From NCBI GenBank assembly GCA_016209995.1, contig JACQVC010000154.1, forward strand, positions 1 through 5,034: a stretch of DNA of 5,034 bases, in the 5' to 3' direction. The notes under the pieces were generated by a model, which was not told the origin of the DNA, searched no databases, and worked only from the letters and a program-made list of their open reading frames with translations. Below, in pieces: positions 1-5,034 of the stretch. The position numbers and the translations under genes are program-made. The stretch's first letter is position 1. Every line of letters starts with the position of its first letter. The stretch comes from Gemmatimonadota bacterium (GTDB lineage: Bacteria; Gemmatimonadota; Gemmatimonadetes; Longimicrobiales; Gaopeijiaceae).

Positions 1-123
1 GGCACGGCCCGCATCGCGGACGTGCCCGAGTGGGACGAGTCGCCGACGCTCGAAGAGGAGCTGCCGCCGTTGCCCGGCTCCCAAATCTGTATCATTCTCC
101 CGGCCCGGGAGACGCAGGAATGA
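1..123 (+). CDS. C-terminal end of an unidentified protein, possibly a GHKL/HATPase ATP-binding protein (5' partial)
   Basis: Frame 1 is open from the left edge to a TGA at 121-123, giving 40 residues that start GTARIADVPEW and end LPARETQE. Third codon positions are G or C in 35 of 40 codons. The competing frame used by the downstream gene scores only 14 of 30 over 30-119, so frame 1 is the coding one here. The stop overlaps the next start as ATGA, which suggests translational coupling. The final stretch PGSQICIILPA resembles the last beta strand of GHKL/HATPase domains, commonly G-[ST]-x-hydrophobic-x-hydrophobic-x-LP. An ATPase partner would fit a STAS-like neighbour. This identification is inference from about ten residues; the N-box and G-boxes that would prove it lie outside the window. 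That a gene ends here is well supported, but its function is not. Confidence 0.7.
   Translation, partial: GTARIADVPEWDESPTLEEELPPLPGSQICIILPARETQE
107..111 (+). promoter_or_regulatory. Ribosome binding site deciding the start of the STAS-like gene
   Basis: GGGAG lies 8 bases before the ATG at 120, a normal Shine-Dalgarno distance. It sits inside the coding sequence of the upstream gene. Together with the codon-bias switch at this point, it favours ATG 120 over the in-frame GTG at 30. A second AGGA at 116-119 touches the ATG and is too close to act. Confidence 0.6.
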
Positions 124-707
124 AGAACGATCTGGGCATCGACCCGATCACGATCCGCGTGGGCGGACTGGTGCGCCACAGTGTCACATCGCTGTACTCG
201 CACCTGGTGACTCGCCCTACGGGGCGGGCCGTGCGTCTGGCCATCGAGCGCCAGATCACCGAAGTCGGGACGACCGTGATCTCGCTGATGGATCTGTCGG
301 AGGTAACGGTGCTCGATTTCTCCTGCGCGGATGAGGTCGTGGCGAAGCTAGCGCGCAGGTACCTGGGTCCGGACCGCCCGGGAGAAGCCTTCTTCGTGCT
401 GCGAGGGGTCAGCACGCAGCACCGTGACCCGCTGGAGGAGGTGCTGCGCCGCCAGTCGCTGGCGATGGTCGCGGAGACGGGCGAGGGTCGTTTCGAGCTT
501 CTCGGTGATGTGTCGCCGGCCGAGGAGGGGGCCTGGGGCGTGCTCGAATCCCGCGGGCGCGTCACGGTCGTGGAGGCCGAGATGATTTTTTCGCAGGAGG
601 CGGTGCGAGCGGGTCTCCGCGGGATCGTGGAGCGCCGGCTGGCCTTCCAACAGCCGAGTTCGGGCGATTACCACGCGCTGAGCGCGTTGGTTCGGGATCT
701 CACCTGA
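120..707 (+). CDS. STAS-like (DUF4325-type) regulator with probable C-terminal winged helix
   Basis: A 195-residue soluble protein with no signal peptide or membrane helix. Residues about 30-120 look like a STAS-like domain: a basic helix-forming start, a strand VISLMDLSEVTVLDFS (53-68), the acidic helix start CADEVVAKL (69-77), then FFVLRGVS (91-98) before another helix. The pattern hydrophobic-D-h-S-x-V-x-h-h-D-F followed by DE is what I associate with STAS-like DUF4325 proteins, which tend to accompany ATPases and phosphosignalling. Residues about 134-195 look like a small winged helix: EEGAWGVLESRGRVTVVEAE, a helix ending GLRGIVERRLAF, then a hairpin QQPSSGDYHAL. The start is placed at ATG 120, overlapping the upstream stop; an in-frame GTG at 30 would add 30 residues with poor codon bias. 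The STAS assignment is moderately sure. The winged helix and any DNA-binding role are inference. Confidence 0.8.
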   Translation: MKNDLGIDPITIRVGGLVRHSVTSLYSHLVTRPTGRAVRLAIERQITEVGTTVISLMDLSEVTVLDFSCADEVVAKLARRYLGPDRPGEAFFVLRGVSTQHRDPLEEVLRRQSLAMVAETGEGRFELLGDVSPAEEGAWGVLESRGRVTVVEAEMIFSQEAVRAGLRGIVERRLAFQQPSSGDYHALSALVRDLT

Positions 708-735
708 GCCAGGAACCCTCCTAAGCGATCTGCTA

Positions 736-1941
736 ATGGCGAAGAGCCGCGGCAAACGCGCAAAAGGCATCTCGGCCCCGGCCCAGACTCACGGCCCCAG
801 CACGCTGGGCATTCACGGTCACGAGCCTCCGCGCGAGGTCGGCGATCCGGTCGCTCCTGTGATCGTCCAGAGCGCGACGTTTCTCAATCCCCCCAGCGGC
901 GGCGGGGGTCTGCTCTACACGCGTTACGGCAACAACCCGAATCAGGAGGCCGTATCCGCGAAGCTGGCCGCCCTCGAGGGTACGGAGGCCGCCATCGTGC
1001 TGGCGAGCGGCATGGCCGCGATTTCCCTGACCCTGCTCGCGCTCACCAAGGCGGGCGATCACATCGTCGCGTCCCGCTTCGTGTACGGTTGGACGCAGCG
1101 GCTGCTGGAAGAGGAGATGCCGCTGCGGGGCATGGAGGTGACGTTCGTGGATCCGTGGGAGAAGCGGGTCTGGCGCGAAGCGCTGCGTCCGCGCACGCGC
1201 GTGCTGTACGTGGAAGTACCCACGAATCCGACGCTGCGAGTCTTCGATCCGAGCCCCCTCTCGAAGCTGGCACGTGAGCATGGAATCGCCGTAGTGGTGG
1301 ACGCCACGTTCGCGAGCCCGATCAACATGCGCCCGGCTGCGCACGGCGCCGATGTCGTGATTCACAGCGCCACGAAATACCTCGGCGGCCACTCCGATCT
1401 GATTGCCGGAGTGGTCTGCGCGAGCCGCGGCGTCATCGACGAGATCCAGAGCAAGCTCAAGCTCTACGGGCCGGCTATCGATCCGCACGCCGCCTGGTTG
1501 CTCGATCGGGGACTGCGCACCCTGGCGGTGCGCATTGCCCGGCACAACGAAAACGCCCTCGCGCTCGCGCGTTGGTTCGCAACACGCGACGGGGTGCAGC
1601 GAGTGATCTACCCCGGTCTCCCCGAGCATCCGGATCACGCCGAGGCCGCGCGTCTCATGAGCGGCTTCGGGGGGATGCTCAGCATCGTGCTGGCGGGCGG
1701 AGACGCGGCAGCCGATCGCTTCTGCGAGGCGCTCACATTGGCCGTGAACGCGCCCAGCCTCGGCGGCGTCGAGACGCTCGTGTCCCAGCCGCGACACACA
1801 TCCCACTCCTCGTTGACCGCAGCGGAGCGCGCCGCGATCGACATTCCCCCGGGATTCGTGCGGATCTCGGTCGGCACTGAGGACGTGGAAGACCTGATGG
1901 CCGACTTCGACATGGCGCTGAATGCGGCAACCGCCGCATAG
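736..1941 (+). CDS. Cys/Met-metabolism PLP-dependent enzyme (cystathionine gamma-synthase/lyase or methionine gamma-lyase family)
   Basis: A complete 401-residue fold-type I PLP enzyme of the trans-sulfuration family, at the usual length of about 380-400 plus a short basic leader. These cytosolic homotetramers carry out beta- or gamma-elimination or gamma-replacement on homoserine esters, cystathionine or methionine. Visible motifs: YTRYGNNPNQ (61-70, phosphate-binding Tyr/Arg given to the neighbouring subunit), SGMAAI (91-96), FVYGWT (115-120, Tyr117 stacks on PLP), VVVDATFASP (186-195, Asp189 to the pyridine nitrogen), SATKYLGGHSD (211-221, Schiff-base Lys214), SLGGVETL (341-348), and FVRISVG (374-380, Arg376 for the substrate carboxylate). 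The Cys that marks true methionine gamma-lyases (YGCT) is Trp119 here, and the usual HP after the GGxE motif is QP (351-352). Exact substrate is therefore uncertain. No ATG, GTG or TTG lies between 736 and the conserved region, so the start is 736 even though no good ribosome site precedes it. It follows the regulator by 28 bases. Confidence 0.93.
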   Translation: MAKSRGKRAKGISAPAQTHGPSTLGIHGHEPPREVGDPVAPVIVQSATFLNPPSGGGGLLYTRYGNNPNQEAVSAKLAALEGTEAAIVLASGMAAISLTLLALTKAGDHIVASRFVYGWTQRLLEEEMPLRGMEVTFVDPWEKRVWREALRPRTRVLYVEVPTNPTLRVFDPSPLSKLAREHGIAVVVDATFASPINMRPAAHGADVVIHSATKYLGGHSDLIAGVVCASRGVIDEIQSKLKLYGPAIDPHAAWLLDRGLRTLAVRIARHNENALALARWFATRDGVQRVIYPGLPEHPDHAEAARLMSGFGGMLSIVLAGGDAAADRFCEALTLAVNAPSLGGVETLVSQPRHTSHSSLTAAERAAIDIPPGFVRISVGTEDVEDLMADFDMALNAATAA

Positions 1942-1998
1942 GGCATGTGCGTTCTGCACAGAAACAAGCGGTGTAAGAAGGGACAGTGCGGGATTCAT

Positions 1999-2003
1999 GG
2001 AGG
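1999..2003 (+). promoter_or_regulatory. Ribosome binding site of the P5C dehydrogenase gene
   Basis: A consensus GGAGG lies 3 bases before ATG 2007 and 6 bases before an in-frame GTG at 2010. It is the strongest Shine-Dalgarno sequence in the 65-base gap. A weaker GAAGGGA at 1977-1983 could serve the in-frame GTG at 1986, but that start would add seven residues with no family support. Confidence 0.55.
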
Positions 2004-2006
2004 TTG

Positions 2007-3641
2007 ATGGTGGCCCATAGCTTTGCTCCGGTACCGCGGCCCGTGAACGAGCCGCTGCGTGACTACGCACCGTGCACGCCGCAGCGGGCAGCGCTGAAGG
2101 CGCGACTGGGCGAGCTGCAGCGGGATGAGATGGAGATTCCGCTGGTCATCGGCGGCCAGGAGGTGCGGACCGGCCGGACGGCGCGTGCCGTCTGCCCCCA
2201 CGACCACGGGCACACGCTCGCCGTCTACCACCAGGCCGGACCCGCCGAGGTTGAGCAGGCCATCAAGGCGGCGCTCGCGGCCTGGAAGACCTGGTCGGAA
2301 ATGGAGTGGCCGGCCCGCGCGGCGGTCTTTCTGCGGGCGGCCGACCTCCTGGCCGGCCCGTGGCGCGACACGCTCAACGCAGCCTGCATGTTGAACCAAT
2401 CGAAGACGGCGCACCAGGCCGAGATCGACGCCGCCTGTGAGCTCATCGACTTCTGGCGCTTCAACTCCCACTACGCGGAGTGGGTTTACGGCCAGCAGCC
2501 CGAGAGCGCGCCGGGAGCCTGGAACTACGCGGACTACCGTCCGCTCGAGGGCTTCGTCTTCGCCGTAACGCCGTTCAACTTCGCGTCGATCGCGGGGAAC
2601 CTTCCGGCCGCACCCGCTCTGATGGGCAACGTGGTGGTCTGGAAACCGGCCTCGTCCGCCCTCTACACCGCGTACCACATCATGAAGCTGCTGCAGCAGG
2701 CGGGGCTCCCCGATGGCGTCATCAACTTCGTTCCCGGCTCCGGGGCCGAGGTAGGCGATGCCGCACTGCACAGTCCCAGCCTGGCCGGCCTCCACTTCAC
2801 AGGCTCCACTTCCACGTTTCAGGCGATGTGGCGCGGCATCGCGGCGAATATCGACCGATACGCCGCTTACCCGCGCCTGGTCGGGGAAACGGGCGGCAAG
2901 GATTTTGTCTTCGTTCACGCCTCCGCCGATGTGCAGGCGGCGGTCACGGCCCTGGTCCGGGGCGCGTACGAATATCAGGGTCAGAAGTGCTCGGCGGCGT
3001 CTCGAGCCTACGTTCCCCGCTCCCTCTGGCCGCAGGTCGAGCAAGAGCTGTTGGCGCGCGTGTCCCAGATCCGCGTCGGCTCGCCGCTAGACTTCCGCAA
3101 CTTCATGGCGGCGGTGATCGACCGGGCCGCATACGACCGCATCATGGGATACATCGATGTTGCCCGCAGCGCTCCCGACATGGAGATCCTGGCTGGCGGC
3201 CGGGGGGACGCTTCGCAGGGCTACTTCATCGAGCCCACCGTCGTGCTGACCACGAATCCGCGCTCGCGCCTGATGGTCGAGGAGATCTTCGGCCCCGTAC
3301 TGACGATCTACGTCTACGAGGATGCACGACTGGACGAGACGCTGACGCTGTGCGATACCACCAGCCCGTACGCGCTCACCGGGGCGATCTTCGCCGAGGA
3401 CCGGCACGTCATCGTCAAGATGATGAAAGCCCTGCGCCACGCGGCGGGAAACTTCTACATCAACGACAAACCCACAGGCGCAGTCGTCGGCCAGCAACCG
3501 TTCGGCGGCTCCAGGGCGTCGGGGACGAATGACAAGGCAGGGTCCTACCTGAACCTGCTGCGCTGGATCTCTGTGCGAGCCATCAAGGAGAATTTCGTTC
3601 CGCCCGCCCAGGTCGCCTACCCCTTCATGGCCGAGGAGTAG
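2007..3641 (+). CDS. pruA: L-glutamate gamma-semialdehyde (1-pyrroline-5-carboxylate) dehydrogenase
   Basis: A complete 544-residue aldehyde dehydrogenase that oxidises L-glutamate 5-semialdehyde to glutamate with NAD+, the second step of proline (and arginine/ornithine) catabolism in the cytosol. The N-terminus PVPRPVNEP and the segment CPHDHGHTLA match the stand-alone ALDH4A1-like type of about 540 residues, not the bifunctional PutA type. Counting from ATG 2007: VTPFNF (187-192, Asn191 in the oxyanion hole), WKPAS (212-216, cofactor binding), FTGS (264-267), VGETGGK (292-298, general base Glu294), YQGQKCSAASR (323-333, nucleophile Cys328), EEIFGPVL (425-432), and GQQPFGGSRASGTNDKAG (495-512), the substrate-anchor signature of this subfamily. 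All catalytic residues are present. ATG 2007 follows GGAGG; GTG 1986 or GTG 2010 are alternatives that change only the extreme N-terminus. It lies 65 bases after the PLP enzyme, in the same direction. No proline dehydrogenase is visible. Confidence 0.95.
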   Translation: MVAHSFAPVPRPVNEPLRDYAPCTPQRAALKARLGELQRDEMEIPLVIGGQEVRTGRTARAVCPHDHGHTLAVYHQAGPAEVEQAIKAALAAWKTWSEMEWPARAAVFLRAADLLAGPWRDTLNAACMLNQSKTAHQAEIDAACELIDFWRFNSHYAEWVYGQQPESAPGAWNYADYRPLEGFVFAVTPFNFASIAGNLPAAPALMGNVVVWKPASSALYTAYHIMKLLQQAGLPDGVINFVPGSGAEVGDAALHSPSLAGLHFTGSTSTFQAMWRGIAANIDRYAAYPRLVGETGGKDFVFVHASADVQAAVTALVRGAYEYQGQKCSAASRAYVPRSLWPQVEQELLARVSQIRVGSPLDFRNFMAAVIDRAAYDRIMGYIDVARSAPDMEILAGGRGDASQGYFIEPTVVLTTNPRSRLMVEEIFGPVLTIYVYEDARLDETLTLCDTTSPYALTGAIFAEDRHVIVKMMKALRHAAGNFYINDKPTGAVVGQQPFGGSRASGTNDKAGSYLNLLRWISVRAIKENFVPPAQVAYPFMAEE

Positions 3642-3652
3642 GCGGACGACAG

Positions 3653-5034
3653 CTAGCTCGCCAATCCGGTCAACGCCGCTTTGACTTTGGCCAAACCCTT
3701 GCGCACGCGGCCGCGGCGCGTGCTCTGGGGCTGATACTGGTAGTAATACTGCAGGTAGTAGCTGTCTTCGGAGGTCGTGGTGGACACGCCGTTCAGCACC
3801 GAGCCCAGGATGCGGACTCCGATGCGGCGGAGCTGCTCGACCGCCCGCTCAGCCCCACGTTGCTCGGTCTCGCCCGAGCGAAAGACGAGGACGAGCCCAT
3901 CCGTTTGAGCGCCCAGAACCGCGGCATCGGTGACCGCCAACGCAGGCGGTGAATCGATGATCACCTGATCGTACTTGCTTTCGAACTCCTCGAGCAGCCG
4001 CCGCATGCTCTTCGAGTTCAGCAGCTCGGAAGGGTTGGGCGGGAAGGGGCCCGCCGTCAGCGCGTCCAGGTTGGGCAGGATGTTCGGCCGAACCGCCTCG
4101 CGCGGCGTCGCGTCGCCGATGAGCAGGCTGGTGAGGCCGGGCTCACGCAACACGTCCAGAGCGCGATGAAGCATCGGGCGGCGCAGGTCCGCATCGATGA
4201 GCAGCACGCGCAACCCCTGCTGCGCGAGCATGACCGCGAAGTTCAGCGCCGTGGTCGACTTTCCTTCGTCCGGCCCCGGACTCGTGAACGTGATCGAGCG
4301 CAGAGGCTGCTCGTCCGAGCGCATGAACGTCAGGTTCATGCGCAGGTTTCGGTAGGCCTCCGCCGCGGGGTCCAGTGGGTCCATGGCGACGATCAGCGGA
4401 ACCGGTTTGCGGCCGTCCACCGGCTGCTCGGGCACCATGCGGCGCAGGCGTGGGATCACCCCCAGCACGGGGATACCCAGGAGCGACTCGACGTCGGCGC
4501 TCGTCCTCACCGTGCGGTCCAGGTATTCGAGGAAGAACGCGGCGCCCACACCCAGAATGAGTCCGAGGAGCGCGCCGAGCAGCATGTTGAGCTGCCCGCG
4601 CGGCCCGATGCGCGTGGCACCGACGGCCGGATCGATGACGTCCACGTACGCGCTGGAGACCGCCTCGGCGATCTTCGCTTGATAGAACTGGGAAAGAATG
4701 AACTGGTACGTCTGCTGGTCGACGCTCTGCTCGAGCTGCAGCCGCTGCAGCTCGCTCTCGAGGCCCGGGAACTGCCGCTGGCGACGCTCCACCTCCTGAA
4801 GCTGCCGGGAAAAATCTTCCAGGCGGCGAGTGAGCGTCTCCAGGTGGGAACGGACGGCTTCCACCAGATCGCGCTGGGCACGCTCGATCTGCTGATCGAT
4901 AGCCTGCACCTCCGGGTGATCGGGCGTCAGCGAGCCCGAGGTCAGGATGCGCAGTCGATCCTGTTGCAGGGTCCGCACTCCGTCCAGGTACGCGCCCAGC
5001 GATGGATTCGACGAGCCGCCGATCTCCGTGGACA
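3653..5034 (-). CDS. Wzc-type polysaccharide co-polymerase / BY-family tyrosine autokinase (5' partial, runs off right edge)
   Basis: The frame is open to the window edge, so the first internal GTG (4976-4978) is not the true start. The visible 459 residues are the C-terminal part of a protein that usually has about 700-800. Such inner-membrane proteins control chain length and export of exopolysaccharide or capsule, and the kinase autophosphorylates on C-terminal tyrosines. In order along the protein: periplasmic coiled coil (about 4900-4664) ending in a GNVR-like segment; second membrane helix, MLLGALLGLILGVGAAFF (within 4520-4585); EAYRNLR (4340-4360), matching the EX2RX2R ring-assembly motif; Walker A SPGPDEGKST (4253-4282); Walker A' VLLIDADLRRP (4175-4207); Walker B VIIDSPP (3944-3964); tyrosine cluster YYLQYYYQY (3734-3760). 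A basic tail RRGRVRKGLAKVKAAL follows the cluster. The co-polymerase and kinase parts are fused, as in Gram-negative bacteria, rather than split as in Firmicutes. The missing part should hold the first membrane helix and the Wzz domain. Confidence 0.95.
   Translation of the reverse strand, partial: STEIGGSSNPSLGAYLDGVRTLQQDRLRILTSGSLTPDHPEVQAIDQQIERAQRDLVEAVRSHLETLTRRLEDFSRQLQEVERRQRQFPGLESELQRLQLEQSVDQQTYQFILSQFYQAKIAEAVSSAYVDVIDPAVGATRIGPRGQLNMLLGALLGLILGVGAAFFLEYLDRTVRTSADVESLLGIPVLGVIPRLRRMVPEQPVDGRKPVPLIVAMDPLDPAAEAYRNLRMNLTFMRSDEQPLRSITFTSPGPDEGKSTTALNFAVMLAQQGLRVLLIDADLRRPMLHRALDVLREPGLTSLLIGDATPREAVRPNILPNLDALTAGPFPPNPSELLNSKSMRRLLEEFESKYDQVIIDSPPALAVTDAAVLGAQTDGLVLVFRSGETEQRGAERAVEQLRRIGVRILGSVLNGVSTTTSEDSYYLQYYYQYQPQSTRRGRVRKGLAKVKAALTGLAS

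Noticed and set aside
30..119. N-terminal extension of the STAS-like gene from GTG 30
   Set aside because: Only 14 of 30 third positions are G/C in this stretch, against 35 of 40 in the overlapping upstream gene; a ribosome site and the ATGA overlap support ATG 120.
1946..1960. Hairpin TGTGC-GTTCT-GCACA after the PLP gene as a terminator
   Set aside because: The stem is only five pairs and no T-run follows, so it does not qualify as an intrinsic terminator.
733..2070. Long open frame (445 codons) on the - strand opposite the PLP enzyme
   Set aside because: It is the antisense of a gene with clear catalytic motifs. Its translation is rich in Arg, His and Gly with no recognisable domain, as GC-rich codon bias produces.
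2688..2699. Perfect 12-base palindrome CTGCTGCAGCAG
   Set aside because: It encodes Leu-Leu-Gln-Gln in a conserved helix of the dehydrogenase; codon choice explains it without an operator.
1995..3044. Open frame of 349 codons on the - strand inside the P5C dehydrogenase
   Set aside because: Antisense shadow of a gene with every aldehyde dehydrogenase motif; low-complexity Arg/Gly/Val translation.
2480..3532. Open frame of 350 codons on the + strand in another frame of the dehydrogenase
   Set aside because: Arg- and Gly-rich translation without domains; the overlapping real frame is unambiguous.
3651..3658. Palindrome AGCTAGCT at the kinase stop codon
   Set aside because: Eight bases long and made by the stop plus the last Ser codon; too short to claim a site.
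4976..4978. GTG as the start of the kinase gene
   Set aside because: The frame stays open upstream to the window edge with protein-like sequence (NPSLGAYLDG), and the family needs several hundred more N-terminal residues.

Overview
The window is GC-rich, densely coding bacterial DNA with strong G/C preference at codon third positions. It carries four co-directional genes on the + strand (positions 1-3641) that converge on one gene on the - strand (3653 to the right edge). No RNA genes, CRISPR arrays, insertion sequences or attachment sites were seen. The eukaryote-like (ALDH4A1-type) P5C dehydrogenase, the STAS-like regulator with an overlapping upstream gene, and a fused Wzc-type kinase would suit a Gram-negative GC-rich phylum such as Gemmatimonadota. 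That placement is a guess from gene style, not from a marker gene.

Left part (1-707): the last 40 codons of an unidentified protein, whose tail looks like the end of a GHKL/HATPase ATP-binding domain, overlap by an ATGA junction with a 195-residue protein. That protein has an N-terminal STAS-like segment and what looks like a C-terminal winged helix. The two are probably translationally coupled and may be partners in a signalling pair.

Middle (736-3641): a complete PLP-dependent Cys/Met-metabolism enzyme (cystathionine gamma-synthase/lyase or methionine gamma-lyase superfamily), followed by a complete L-glutamate gamma-semialdehyde (P5C) dehydrogenase, the second step of proline breakdown. 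Gaps are short (28 and 65 bases) and hold no convincing terminator, so the regulator and the two amino-acid enzymes could share a transcript. Proline dehydrogenase, the usual partner, is not in the window.

Right part (3653-5034, - strand): the C-terminal 459 residues of a polysaccharide co-polymerase/BY-kinase (Wzc type), with the end of the periplasmic coiled coil, the second membrane helix, the full cytoplasmic kinase domain and a tyrosine cluster. Its start lies beyond the right edge, where an exopolysaccharide or capsule locus probably continues. Only 11 bases separate its stop from the dehydrogenase stop.

I see mostly ordinary housekeeping and exopolysaccharide genes. The item most worth a second look is the possible HATPase/STAS-winged-helix pair at the left edge.
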